Shown here: positions 24,039 to 31,780 of the stretch, piece by piece
Layout: every line of letters starts with the position of its first letter
How positions within the stretch are numbered: position 1 is the first letter of the stretch
Assembly: GCA_015062235.1 (NCBI GenBank)
Contig: SUUZ01000011.1
Span: forward strand, 1 to 43,993
Length of the DNA stretch: 43,993 nt
Origin: Alphaproteobacteria bacterium
GTDB taxonomy: Bacteria > Pseudomonadota > Alphaproteobacteria > RF32 > CAG-239
Direction of reading: 5' to 3'
Made by a program: the position numbers and the translations under genes
Notes under the pieces: model-generated
Told to the model about the DNA's origin: nothing
Database searches by the model: none
Seen by the model: only the letters and a program-made list of their open reading frames with translations

Positions 24039-24761
24039 CGATTTGCTCAAGTAGTTGATTATACCATAAAGGGTATTGAGTTCTTGCTCTGTTAATTCTG
24101 AGCGGGTAAATATGTTACGCAAATTTATTATTAATTTTTCTTTTTTCTGTTCATCTTTATAATTGGCAAATTGCTCTAGTTTATTTTCAATATGGTTGCA
24201 AAAAAGTAGCACTTTTTCTTTGTCTGCAATTGTGGTATGATTGGTAACAAATTTATTTTCTGTTGTTTTGTGCTGTGTTTTATAAAATTCATAGCTAACA
24301 AGTAAAACAGCCTGTGATAAATTAAGAGAACAATGCTCAGGATTCAAGGGAATGTTAATTATGGCATCAGCTAAACAAACATCTTCATTCCTTAGCCCTG
24401 TTCGTTCTGGACCGAACATATAACCGCATTTGATGTTGCTAGATATTTTTTTAGCAACTATTTCTGCTCCCAGATCTGCATTAAAAACTCTTTTTGTTTG
24501 ATCTCTGTGACGAGCCGTTGTCGCCAGTACATATTGTAAATCTGAAATAGCATCTATTGTAGAAGAAAAAACTCTAGCATTCTGCAGGACTTCTTCAGAA
24601 TTGGAAGATGCAGATAAAGCTTTATTTGATAGATGGTTTTCTCTGGGATTTACTAGACGTAATTCTTTCAAACCACAGTTTTTCATGGCTCGTGCAACCA
24701 TTCCAACATTTTCAGACAACTGTGGCTCAACTAAAATAATGCAAGGCAAATTATTATTCAT
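24033..24761 (-). CDS. trmJ: tRNA (Cm32/Um32) methyltransferase TrmJ
   Basis: 242 residues of the SPOUT class. Motifs in order: IILVEPQLSENVGMVARAMK, then KELRLVNPRE, GYMFGPERTGLRNEDV (motif 2) and IPLNPEHCSLNLSQAV (motif 3, the AdoMet-binding trefoil knot). It methylates the 2'-O of residue 32 in several tRNAs. The start overlaps the 3' end of the preceding exported-protein gene by 8 bases; the stop overlaps bamE convergently. Confidence 0.88.
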   Translation of the reverse strand: MNNNLPCIILVEPQLSENVGMVARAMKNCGLKELRLVNPRENHLSNKALSASSNSEEVLQNARVFSSTIDAISDLQYVLATTARHRDQTKRVFNADLGAEIVAKKISSNIKCGYMFGPERTGLRNEDVCLADAIINIPLNPEHCSLNLSQAVLLVSYEFYKTQHKTTENKFVTNHTTIADKEKVLLFCNHIENKLEQFANYKDEQKKEKLIINLRNIFTRSELTEQELNTLYGIINYLSKSL

Positions 24762-25209
24762 TGATTAAATTTGCTTTCTCATAAAGAAATTTTTCTATAT
24801 CAGAATCGGAGGAAACATTCAAATTTGTTTTCTTTACCTCATCTTCTGCTGCTGTAGCTTCTTTTTCTGTTTTTCCATCTACTAAAGCAGCTCTGCGTTT
24901 TAGCATCCTTTCGGAATGAACTAAAGCATCTATAAAATCTTTTCTATCTCTAATAGATTGTTTTTTAATAGATCCTTTAATATCTTTCATTGCTGAAATA
25001 TCTATCTCAGCTTTTTGCTCAGGTGTCATTTTAACGGGTAATGTTTTTTTTTCTTCCTCAACTGCACTTATATCTGATTTTACGATTGTATTTACTGTTT
25101 CTTTATCAATACTTTCAGATACTTTATCAGATGAAGAGTCTAATACCTGAGCCTCTGCCATGAAAGATAATAACATCGCAGCCATAAATACTATACTTTT
25201 TATTTTCAT
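24754..25209 (-). CDS. Exported hypothetical protein
   Basis: 151 residues with a Sec signal peptide (KSIVFMAAMLLSFMAEAQ, cleavage about residue 20). The mature part is charged and mostly helical, rich in Lys/Glu, with IKKQSIRDRKDFIDALVHSE and a short DSDIEKFLYEKANLI end. Periplasmic location inferred. Lies 10 bases after the gene at 25220-26002 and overlaps trmJ by 8, so it belongs to one transcript. Confidence 0.65.
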   Translation of the reverse strand: MKIKSIVFMAAMLLSFMAEAQVLDSSSDKVSESIDKETVNTIVKSDISAVEEEKKTLPVKMTPEQKAEIDISAMKDIKGSIKKQSIRDRKDFIDALVHSERMLKRRAALVDGKTEKEATAAEDEVKKTNLNVSSDSDIEKFLYEKANLINE

Positions 25210-25219
25210 ATTTAGTTTC

Positions 25220-26002
25220 CTAATCTCTAGAAATCAAATCAATACTATTAAAGAGGATATTCTCCAAATCAAGCCCTGACTGATCTTCGACGACATCTAG
25301 GACACCTGAAAACATCGTATCAAATGGATTATTTTGATGCCCTAAACCATCATATGTTTGACGCAATTCATCAGCATAGTTTTGGGTAAAGTTCTGAAAT
25401 TTTGTATCATAACTTTCTGGAATTTTATAACCCAAATCACGCAAATGTTGTAGCATAACTTTCATATTATGATTATTTACTTCAGGAGCTAACATTTCTT
25501 GACCATATGCGGTACCATAAGTTGTAACTTCTCCAGTATAGTTCAACTTACCGAATTGCCCAGACCCTCTCCATGAACCACTATAATTTGCTGTTGTAGA
25601 TTTATTTGTATCATCTACTGTGGCTGTTCCCACATCATTAGACGATGCCAAACTATGCACTGCTTGAACTTTTACACCTGTTTTTGCATTACCATGCGAA
25701 TCGATAGCAGGCACAAAAACAGGAGCATCTGCATCTGCATTAACAGGGTTATATTTAATGGAGGGGATATAAACTCGTTGATCATCTTGACGCAATATAT
25801 GGCCAACATTGGCTCCTGCAGTCTCTTGAACCGTTGAGGTTGTTGCAGAAGCAACAGGGACGCCAACTTCTGCTAATGGCTGATTCTTTTCAGCTACTGC
25901 GGCATCAAATTCGGCTGTATCCCAAGGATTGGCAGGAAGTTGGGCTACAGCCGTCCCCGCAGCTAAAAGGCTTATAAGACCTAAACAAATAGATTTTTTC
26001 AT
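25220..26002 (-). CDS. Exported hypothetical protein
   Basis: 260 residues from ATG 26002, preferred over GTG 26008 because AGGAGG lies 9 bases ahead. Signal peptide KKSICLGLISLLAAGTAVAQ with cleavage near residue 20. Mature part starts LPANPWDTAEFDAA, has an Ala/Val/Asp-rich linker, then a W-R-G-S-G-Q-F-G-K-L-N-Y-T-G patch and helical C-terminal third. No family recognised. Probably cell-envelope; co-expressed with the next exported protein, as an operon ending in trmJ. Confidence 0.65.
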   Translation of the reverse strand: MKKSICLGLISLLAAGTAVAQLPANPWDTAEFDAAVAEKNQPLAEVGVPVASATTSTVQETAGANVGHILRQDDQRVYIPSIKYNPVNADADAPVFVPAIDSHGNAKTGVKVQAVHSLASSNDVGTATVDDTNKSTTANYSGSWRGSGQFGKLNYTGEVTTYGTAYGQEMLAPEVNNHNMKVMLQHLRDLGYKIPESYDTKFQNFTQNYADELRQTYDGLGHQNNPFDTMFSGVLDVVEDQSGLDLENILFNSIDLISRD

Positions 26003-26079
26003 GGCCACCTGCCTCCTAAAGAAATTACTTATATATTACATATTATCACAAAATATGTTATTATAGTATTACAAAATTG

Positions 26080-26748
26080 TTATATTTTATTTAATTTTGC
26101 TTTTTTAAGTTTCTTAATCTCTTTTTCAAGAGTTTCAATTTGACACATTATAGGATCTTTATCTGCTGCACAAGCTCCATAGGCTGCGAAGTCTATAGTT
26201 TTAGCCTTACTCTTATCAACAATATGCCCAGGAACGCCGACAACTGTTTTGTTATCAGAGATATCTTTCAATATAACAGCATTAGCACCTATTTTTACAT
26301 TATTACCAATAGTTATCGGCCCTAAAATTTTGGCACCAGCACCAACTACAACATTATTTTTTAAAGTGGGATGTCTTTTATTTATCTGTTTACCACTCTT
26401 ATCAAAAACTGTTGTTCCTCCTAACGTTACACCATGATAAAGTGTAACATTATTACCTATTTCTGATGTTTCACCAATAACAACTCCCATACCATGATCA
26501 ATAAAGAAACCTTTACCGATTCTCGCTGCTGGATGTATCTCTATTCCGGTTATAAAACGAACAAATTGTGATAAAACTCGTGCTGTTATTTTCCAATCCT
26601 TAAGCCACAGCCAATGATATAACCTATAAGCGATTACTGCATGTAGCCCTGATGAGAGCAAAAAAGCTTGCAGTAAACTAGATGTAGCAGGGTCCCTAGC
26701 AATGACAGCTTCGGCGTCTGATAAAATTATCTTGAATTTTGATTTCAT
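26080..26748 (-). CDS. cysE: Serine O-acetyltransferase
   Basis: 222 residues. N-terminal helical part followed by a left-handed beta-helix with hexapeptide repeats: [22 protein letters not shown] carries the catalytic His/Asp region, then [11 protein letters not shown] and [21 protein letters not shown]. It makes O-acetylserine from serine and acetyl-CoA for cysteine synthesis. Shorter N-terminus than the 273-residue E. coli enzyme, as in many bacteria. GGAGG lies 13 bases ahead of the start. A C-terminal lysine-rich helix (EIKKLKKAK) is unlike the usual cysteine-feedback tail. Confidence 0.92.
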   Translation of the reverse strand: MKSKFKIILSDAEAVIARDPATSSLLQAFLLSSGLHAVIAYRLYHWLWLKDWKITARVLSQFVRFITGIEIHPAARIGKGFFIDHGMGVVIGETSEIGNNVTLYHGVTLGGTTVFDKSGKQINKRHPTLKNNVVVGAGAKILGPITIGNNVKIGANAVILKDISDNKTVVGVPGHIVDKSKAKTIDFAAYGACAADKDPIMCQIETLEKEIKKLKKAKLNKI

Positions 26749-26839
26749 TTTATGTTAAATTCCTCCAAAAAAATTAACTTTTTGTAAGAGTATATGATAT
26801 ATAATGCTTAAGACAACAATATTTTAGGTTAATAACAAA

Positions 26840-27619
26840 ATGACAGAAGTTTTATTTAATGGTCATGCTGGTCGTTTAGAAGGTCGTTATCATCAAAGTG
26901 AAAAGCCGAATGCTCCTATTGCTTTGATATTACATCCTCACCCTCAGTATGGCGGAACGATGAACAATAAAGTTGTTTACACTTTATTTAGTGTTTTTCA
27001 GAATCTTGGTTTTTCAGTTCTCCGTTTTAATTTTCGTAGTGTTGGACGTTCTCAAGGAGAATTTGAAGATGGTATAGGTGAATTGTCTGATGCCACTGTC
27101 GCTCTTGACTGGTTACAAGCTGCAAACCCAGAGGCTCGTCAATGTTGGGTCGCTGGATACTCTTTTGGAGCATGGGTAGGTTTACAATTGTTGATGCGTA
27201 GACCTGATATAAATAATTTTGTCGCTGTTTCCCCTCCTGCAAATGAAAAAGATTTTTCGTTTTTGGCTCCATGTCCAACTTCTGGGCTTATAACGCAGGG
27301 AGGAATCGATGAAATTGTTATGCCGTCAAGTGTTACAACACTAGTAAAACGTCTTAACACCCAAAGAAATGTCTCTGTTGATTATGCTTTAATTGAAGAT
27401 GCGGACCATATGTACAATAATCATTTGGTTGACTTGTATAAAATTACAGGACATTATATTATTGATGCAATGAAAAAGAAATCTCCAATTCGCAAGCGTA
27501 GAGGACGTCGTAAAAAGTCAGAACTTGACGATGAAATGCTAATGATTGGAAATGATACAGAATCGGAAAATGGTGACAATATTGATTGTTTGCTTGATGA
27601 TTCTGATAAAGATGAATAG
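26840..27619 (+). CDS. Alpha/beta hydrolase with basic C-terminal tail
   Basis: 259 residues. ILHPHPQYGGTMNN (oxyanion region), LRFNFRSVGRSQGEFEDG, then GYSFGAW with nucleophile Ser (G-x-S-x-G form GYSFG), and DADHMYNNH as the catalytic His region. This family (HPHP...FNFRGVG-S-G-F) is widespread in alphaproteobacteria and is without assigned substrate. About 50 residues beyond the fold form a tail with KKKSPIRKRRGRRKKSE, then acidic residues; the basic patch suggests nucleic-acid or membrane contact (inference). Followed by a strong terminator. Confidence 0.8.
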   Translation: MTEVLFNGHAGRLEGRYHQSEKPNAPIALILHPHPQYGGTMNNKVVYTLFSVFQNLGFSVLRFNFRSVGRSQGEFEDGIGELSDATVALDWLQAANPEARQCWVAGYSFGAWVGLQLLMRRPDINNFVAVSPPANEKDFSFLAPCPTSGLITQGGIDEIVMPSSVTTLVKRLNTQRNVSVDYALIEDADHMYNNHLVDLYKITGHYIIDAMKKKSPIRKRRGRRKKSELDDEMLMIGNDTESENGDNIDCLLDDSDKDE

Positions 27620-27634
27620 ATTGTTTCAATTAAA

Positions 27635-27675
27635 CAAAAAAGTACTACTGATCAAAGATTAGTAGTACTTTTTTT
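27635..27675 (+). terminator. Intrinsic terminator after the alpha/beta hydrolase gene
   Basis: AGTACTACT (27641-27649) and AGTAGTACT (27661-27669) flanked by A and T runs. Confidence 0.85.
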
Positions 27676-27686
27676 ATAAAAACTTA

Positions 27687-27715
27687 TTGACAAAATTTCG
27701 CAAATATGTTTTATA
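27687..27715 (+). promoter_or_regulatory. Probable sigma70 promoter of the 27.7-28.1 kb RNA
   Basis: Consensus -35 TTGACA (27687-27692), a 17-base spacer, and TTTATA (27710-27715) as -10. Transcription would start near 27722, after the hydrolase terminator and before the hairpin-rich stretch that contains no credible gene. Confidence 0.6.
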
Positions 27716-27721
27716 GCAAGT

Positions 27722-28125
27722 ATTCAAAAATAAGAATATGTATGAATTATAGAAAAATAGGGGCGGCTCATTCACTGATGTTATAAAAACAGCCATAGTG
27801 ATTATGCTTGTGAAGAGCCGACCCCACCAAATAAAGAGCCTTGCGTGGCGTGCAAATTATCTCTACCTTAGGAAAGTCGAGCTCATGGTTTGTTTCGATT
27901 TTACCCAAGGCTCTTTTTGTGTGGGTGCTTTGACGATTTGAATTTTTCTTTTGCCAAAATCGTTGTAGCTACCGTAGTCAGAGGACAATCATCTGCCATA
28001 ATGTATCTGCTGACTACAAGGAAGGATTTACGAGTTATCTCCTTCCTTCTATTGGATCTCCCTTTTATTTCCATAACCTTTCAGCCCGAAACTTTAACAA
28101 AAATGTTATGTTTCGGGCATTTTTT
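27722..28125 (+). ncRNA. Unidentified multi-hairpin RNA
   Basis: About 400 bases without a credible gene but with five strong helices: 27760-27775/27810-27825 (GGGG, CGGCTC, TTCAC arms with two bulges); 27833-27843/27906-27916 (11 bp, perfect, followed by TT); 27974-27981/28010-28017 (8 bp); 28018-28026/28040-28048 (9 bp); and the closing terminator 28084-28092/28110-28118 with T6. A consensus promoter stands before it. The class is not recognised: SRP, RNase P, 6S and tmRNA landmarks do not fit. It may be two RNAs, since the second helix could itself act as a terminator. The next gene (28252) begins 126 bases later. Confidence 0.55.
28084..28125 (+). terminator. Intrinsic terminator closing the 27.7-28.1 kb RNA
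   Basis: GCCCGAAAC (28084-28092) pairs with GTTTCGGGC (28110-28118), with an inner AACA/TGTT pairing, followed by ATTTTTT. Confidence 0.85.
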
Positions 28126-28165
28126 ATAAAAATATTTTTTTTGACAAAAATTTTGTCATTTTATC

Positions 28166-28194
28166 TTGATTTAAAGTTATAAGTATGTTATAAG
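28166..28194 (+). promoter_or_regulatory. Possible promoter of the gene at 28252
   Basis: TTGATT (28166-28171), 17-base spacer, TATAAG (28189-28194). An inverted repeat TGACAAAA-A-TTTTGTCA at 28142-28158 lies just upstream and could be an operator. Confidence 0.4.
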
Positions 28195-28251
28195 GTATTC
28201 ATAAAGAAATCTTATAAATAAATTATTGTCGAACTTTAAAAAAAAATTTTT

Positions 28252-28539
28252 ATGATTCATCTAACAAAAGAACAAAAGAAAAAGGGATCACATAATGCTG
28301 CTGCAATGCTGGCTGGTTTACCAAAGTTTCATATCTATAGCGATCCTCGTGGTATCACTATAAAAGAAGAAACTTATGGCATTCGCAAGGTGATTAACGG
28401 AAACAAGGTTTCCCAACTGGAAGCTGTTGATGCCATTGATAAAGATGGTAATGTCGGCTGGGTAGTGAACCTTGCCAATAGGCAGCGAAAATTTGTGTCT
28501 GAGAAGGATGGCTACAAAGTCATTCCTAAGATGAAGTAA
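28252..28539 (+). CDS. Hypothetical protein
   Basis: 95 residues, basic, soluble. Contains GITIKEETYGIRKVINGN and VGWVVNLANRQRKFV, a beta-rich layout; the last residues are KVIPKMK. No family recognised. No Shine-Dalgarno sequence precedes the ATG, only an A/T tract, as in the 14.8-17.3 kb cassette. Preceded by the multi-hairpin RNA and an own promoter-like site, and followed by a strong terminator: an isolated unit between core genes, perhaps acquired. Confidence 0.55.
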   Translation: MIHLTKEQKKKGSHNAAAMLAGLPKFHIYSDPRGITIKEETYGIRKVINGNKVSQLEAVDAIDKDGNVGWVVNLANRQRKFVSEKDGYKVIPKMK

Positions 28540-28564
28540 TTCATTCTTTGCCATAAATAGAAGA

Positions 28565-28613
28565 AAAGCTGACCGATGCCGTGATGGTATCCGTCAGCTT
28601 TTCGCTTTTTGTT
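28565..28613. terminator. Bidirectional terminator between the hypothetical gene and thyA
   Basis: GAAAAGCTGAC (28565-28575) and GTCAGCTTTTC (28595-28605), with inner GATGCC/GGTATC pairing; T-rich on the plus side, A-rich on the other. Confidence 0.8.
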
Positions 28614-28620
28614 ACTATGA

Positions 28621-29409
28621 CTATACCGCAACATCTCCCTTGATTGTTGCATGACTTTGATAGTTAACAAGCTCAAAATCTTCAAACTTGAAATCATCAA
28701 TGTCTTTAATATCAGGGTTAATCTTCATCTTTGGCAGAGGATATGGTTCTCGGCTTAATTGAAGTTTTACCTGTTCAAAGTGGTTAGAATAGATGTGAGC
28801 ATTGCCCAAAGTATGCACAAATTCACCTGGTTTGAGATTGCAAACTTGTGCAATCATCATAGTTAAAAGAGCATATGAGGCTATATTGAATGGAACCCCT
28901 AAAAACATATCGCAACTGCGTTGATAAAGCATACAGTTAAGGCGACCGTCTGGTGTTACATCAAATTGGAAAAAACAATGACAAGGTGGTAAGGCCATTT
29001 GTTCTATTTGCGCAGGATTCCATGCAGTCACAATTAAACGTCGGTCTTGAGGATTTTTCTTGATGCGCTCAATCACATCTTTAATTTGATCGATACCTTG
29101 CGAATTGAAATTGCGCCATTGATGACCGTAAACAGGCCCCAAGTCGCCGTTTTCATCTGCCCATTCGTCCCAAATAGTAACGTTGTTGTCATGCAGATAT
29201 TTAATATTTGTATTACCTGACAACAACCAAATCAACTCGTGAATAATCGCGCGAAGATAGGTCTTTTTAGTGGTTACCAAAGGAAAGCCTTCGCTCAAAT
29301 CAAAGCGCATTTGTCTTCCGAAAACTTTTCTTGCATAGATACCAGTGCGATTGTTCGCATCTTGTCCGTTTTCCATAATGTCTTTCAAGACATCTAAGTA
29401 CTGTTTCAT
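28621..29409 (-). CDS. thyA: Thymidylate synthase ThyA
   Basis: 262 residues. N-terminal [20 protein letters not shown] phosphate-loop Arg, [11 protein letters not shown], the catalytic-cysteine motif [29 protein letters not shown] and [11 protein letters not shown]. Full E. coli-like length. It converts dUMP and methylene-tetrahydrofolate to dTMP and dihydrofolate, which the product of the upstream folA gene recycles. AAAAGGAG precedes the ATG; 13 bases separate the two genes. Confidence 0.95.
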   Translation of the reverse strand: MKQYLDVLKDIMENGQDANNRTGIYARKVFGRQMRFDLSEGFPLVTTKKTYLRAIIHELIWLLSGNTNIKYLHDNNVTIWDEWADENGDLGPVYGHQWRNFNSQGIDQIKDVIERIKKNPQDRRLIVTAWNPAQIEQMALPPCHCFFQFDVTPDGRLNCMLYQRSCDMFLGVPFNIASYALLTMMIAQVCNLKPGEFVHTLGNAHIYSNHFEQVKLQLSREPYPLPKMKINPDIKDIDDFKFEDFELVNYQSHATIKGDVAV

Positions 29410-29422
29410 AAAAACTCCTTTT

Positions 29423-29983
29423 TTAATTATTAATTATAGAAAATGTAATATGTTTTAAAACTTCCTGTGGCACAAATTCGCCTTTTTTTACCCAAATGGT
29501 CGTGATTACATTGTCTTCTTCATAGTCAGGCGATATTTGTTTATAATTTTTTTTCATCAGCTCTACACATTCGCTGATATCAACCGGATTTCCTTTTAAT
29601 GAGGGATTTATATCACCCATAAAACAAGAGTCAACAATAATGTCCGGCGCCATTTTTTGCATAAACATTTTGTAAATGCTGGCACCTCCGCAAATGTACA
29701 AAGGCTCTTCAAATTCTTTCAATGCTTTCGCATCGTTTACGACAAAATGGTTCTTCTTATCTGAAACTTCGTAATTTTCATCAAAGGTCAATACATAAAT
29801 TTTGCGATTAGGTAAAGTGCGGTTAGGAAAACTTTCATATGTGGTTTGGCCACATACAATATTAGAATTTTCGGTAATACGGCGAAAACGCTTAAAATCG
29901 GAAGATATGTGCCAAGGGATATTTGGGCCGATTCCGATAATATTGTCATCTTTGTGACGACACCAAATTGCAATTTTTGTCAT
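29423..29983 (-). CDS. folA: Dihydrofolate reductase
   Basis: 186 residues, about 25 more than E. coli Fol[24 protein letters not shown] is the substrate/NADPH loop (usual G-x-x-x-x-LPW-x-x-x-x-D-x-x-x-F), [21 protein letters not shown] the second motif, and [13 protein letters not shown] the cofactor GG-x-x-x-Y. Proton-donor Asp lies in SSDFKRF. Odd: the Met20-type loop reads GPNIPW rather than LP-W. It reduces dihydrofolate and is co-transcribed with thyA. GGAG precedes the ATG. Confidence 0.92.
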   Translation of the reverse strand: MTKIAIWCRHKDDNIIGIGPNIPWHISSDFKRFRRITENSNIVCGQTTYESFPNRTLPNRKIYVLTFDENYEVSDKKNHFVVNDAKALKEFEEPLYICGGASIYKMFMQKMAPDIIVDSCFMGDINPSLKGNPVDISECVELMKKNYKQISPDYEEDNVITTIWVKKGEFVPQEVLKHITFSIINN

Positions 29984-30205
29984 GTAAACGACTCCATTTT
30001 TTTGTTATTATACGCCAGTTATTTTAAAAGCAAACAAGCTGCGGATTTACCCACAGCTTGTAACTAAGACGAGGTCTTTCTTAAATCTAGGAAAGTACTT
30101 GCGGAACATACTGCATCAAATACATATTGATGAAGGCTGGATCATTCTTAAAATATACTCCTAATCTTCTGGAGTAAAAAACTTTTATATCCGTAAAAAT
30201 ACTTT

Positions 30206-30613
30206 TCAAATTTTAAGTCTTTCTTCTTTAGGAACGCGAAAAATTTCACCTAGGCTCTTTAAGGTTTTCCAATCCTTTTTTTGAATTAAACGGGAACAAG
30301 TCTCTTCACGGTTGATTGCGTGCGCCATCATGAAATTGTAACATGCAAAGCAACTATCAACTATACTATTGTCCCAGTCTTCAAAATATAGCTCGAAAAT
30401 CTTTTTTGCTTTATTATTAAGGGCTTTTATTGAAGTAATTATCTCTTGTTTTGATAAATTACAAATTAATAAAGCAACAGGAGCTGTAACTGTAAAACCA
30501 GCTCTTAAATACTTTAATAATGCCTGCTCCTGGTTCGTAGCAAGAAAATGCAATAATACCTTTTCTTGTTCCGCCTCATTAAGAGTTTCTACAATTCTTC
30601 CGTTGTTTTTCAT
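30206..30613 (-). CDS. Hypothetical helical protein
   Basis: 135 residues, almost entirely alpha-helical, no signal peptide; hydrophobic heptads (EKVLLHFLATNQEQALLKYL) suggest a helical bundle or repeat. Three cysteines (CNLSK, CFACYN, ETCSRL) are not arranged as a zinc site. No family recognised. Lies between folA and the tmRNA locus; a hairpin at 30034-30061 downstream followed by a T-rich stretch on the minus strand may be its terminator. Confidence 0.55.
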   Translation of the reverse strand: MKNNGRIVETLNEAEQEKVLLHFLATNQEQALLKYLRAGFTVTAPVALLICNLSKQEIITSIKALNNKAKKIFELYFEDWDNSIVDSCFACYNFMMAHAINREETCSRLIQKKDWKTLKSLGEIFRVPKEERLKI

Positions 30614-30700
30614 AAGCTTATAAAATTTAAAATAGACATATATATAAAAATGTTTGTAACTTATAAATTATTGCAGAATATATTGCAACATTTTTCTTAC

Positions 30701-30729
30701 TTGCCAAATGGTAAAAATGGTACTATATT
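30701..30729 (+). promoter_or_regulatory. Probable promoter of the tmRNA gene
   Basis: TTGCCA (30701-30706), 17-base spacer, TATATT (30724-30729). The expected start near 30736 is directly before the GTTAGAAG/CTTCTAAC hairpin (30738-30757) at the 5' end of the precursor. Confidence 0.6.
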
Positions 30730-30735
30730 ACTAAA

Positions 30736-31079
30736 TTGTTAGAAGCGTGCTTCTAACTATGACACTAGAGGCTCTATGAAATAGACTCTTTGGACCCGGG
30801 GGCAGTTCCCGGCGCCTCCACCATTTGTTTTATTTTTTATGTTTTTGGGGGCGATATAGGTTTGACAGGGTGTAATAAAGATAGGTAAGCTGTGTTCGGT
30901 GAGATACCACCGTTATCGGTTCGACTTAAAATAAATGCTAACGATAATAACGTAGCTCCTGTTGCTATTGCTGCCTAATTGGTAGTTGCAACAATTTAAA
31001 TTCTTAAGACCGTGGAGTGTCTTGAGTGGGGTTTTGGGGGTTTCCTATCAACAGAAAATCCCTGTTGTATTGCTTTTAA
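30736..31079 (+). ncRNA. ssrA: tmRNA, circularly permuted two-piece form
   Basis: The acceptor piece comes first: a T arm of CCGGG/CCCGG (30796-30800, 30808-30812) and the 3' end CGCCTCC-A-CCA (30813-30823) with encoded CCA. After a short A/T-rich spacer the coding piece begins GGGGGCG (30847-30853), which pairs with CGCCTCC to complete the acceptor stem (one G-U). The tag frame 30937-30975 reads ANDNNVAPVAIAA with stop at 30976-30978; the charging alanine adds one more residue in front. Permuted genes cut into two RNAs are typical of alphaproteobacteria. Its job is rescue of stalled ribosomes and tagging for ClpXP. Exact ends are estimates. sspB follows directly. Confidence 0.93.
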
Positions 31080-31092
31080 AGGTATTTAAGTC

Positions 31093-31548
31093 ATGGATGA
31101 TTCAATTAATTATGATAAACTAATGGAAAAGGCCTTGAAACATGTTGCAATTGAGGCTTTACGAATAGCTGCTGATGAAGGTCTTCCTGGAGAAAATCAT
31201 TTTTATATTTCCTTCAAAACAAATCATCACGATGTTAGAATGTCATCTGATTTGCTGAATCAATATCCTGATGAGATGACTATAGTGTTGCAACATCAAT
31301 TTGCTAATTTGATGTTGTCAGAAACATATTTTGAAGTCGATTTAAGCTTTAATAGCATTCCACATACCTTGCGTATTCCATATGATGCTATTACCTATTT
31401 TGCGGATCCACATGCTAGATTTGCACTTAGTTTTTCTAATCCAGACAACTCCAGATCAAATGAAAATAGCAAAATGGACGAAGTAAGAAAGGTTTCTGGA
31501 GGTACTGCTGAAGTTGTTTCAATAGATTCTTTTCGGAACAACAAATGA
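31093..31548 (+). CDS. sspB: SspB-family adaptor for ClpXP
   Basis: 151 residues. MDDSINYDKLMEKALKHVA is the N-terminal helix, then HFYISFKTNHHDVRMS, YPDEMTIVLQHQF and VDLSFNSIPHTLRIPYDAI, the beta core that binds ssrA tags. A flexible Ser/Asn-rich linker leads to VVSIDSFR at the C-terminus, matching the ClpX-binding peptide of alphaproteobacterial SspB. It delivers tagged proteins to ClpXP. Position directly behind the tmRNA gene, only about 15 bases after its 3' end, links tag and adaptor in one locus. Confidence 0.88.
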   Translation: MDDSINYDKLMEKALKHVAIEALRIAADEGLPGENHFYISFKTNHHDVRMSSDLLNQYPDEMTIVLQHQFANLMLSETYFEVDLSFNSIPHTLRIPYDAITYFADPHARFALSFSNPDNSRSNENSKMDEVRKVSGGTAEVVSIDSFRNNK

Positions 31549-31751
31549 AAAAAATTTCGGTAGTTATAGCGGGACGCCATTCTACAAGTATTTGCCTAGA
31601 AGAAGAGTTTTGGCGTGAATTGAAACGTATTGCCTTGGTTAAACATAAAAGTATTAATGAGCTTGTTACAGAAATTGATCACAACAAAAAAACAGATAAT
31701 TTATCAAGTGCAATTAGATTATTTGTTCTAAATGAAATTAAAAATCATTAA
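31545..31751 (+). CDS. Ribbon-helix-helix domain protein (RHH_4-like)
   Basis: 68 residues. VVIAGRHSTSICLEEEFWRELKRIA gives the DNA-binding beta strand and first helix, then HKSINELVTEID and LSSAIRLFVLNEI the second helix and end. Alphaproteobacterial RHH_4 proteins commonly lie next to sspB, as here (ATGA overlap of 4 bases). Probably a small transcription factor or DNA-binding partner; target unknown. Confidence 0.82.
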   Translation: MKKISVVIAGRHSTSICLEEEFWRELKRIALVKHKSINELVTEIDHNKKTDNLSSAIRLFVLNEIKNH

Positions 31752-31780
31752 GCCCTACTTAAAAGTAGGGCTTTTATTAT
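31750..31780 (+). terminator. Intrinsic terminator after the sspB operon
   Basis: AAGCCCTACTT (31750-31760) with AAGTAGGGCTT (31763-31773), then TTATTATTTTT. Confidence 0.8.

Noticed and set aside
27870..27878. AGGAAAGTC, which resembles the RNase P GAGGAAAGUC region
   Set aside because: No matching 3' P4 strand, no ACAGAAA and no closing P1 helix; the surrounding hairpins do not follow RNase P order.
27890..28129. 79-residue open frame inside the multi-hairpin RNA
   Set aside because: Low-complexity hydrophobic translation with no ribosome-binding site, ends inside the terminator; it overlaps all helices.
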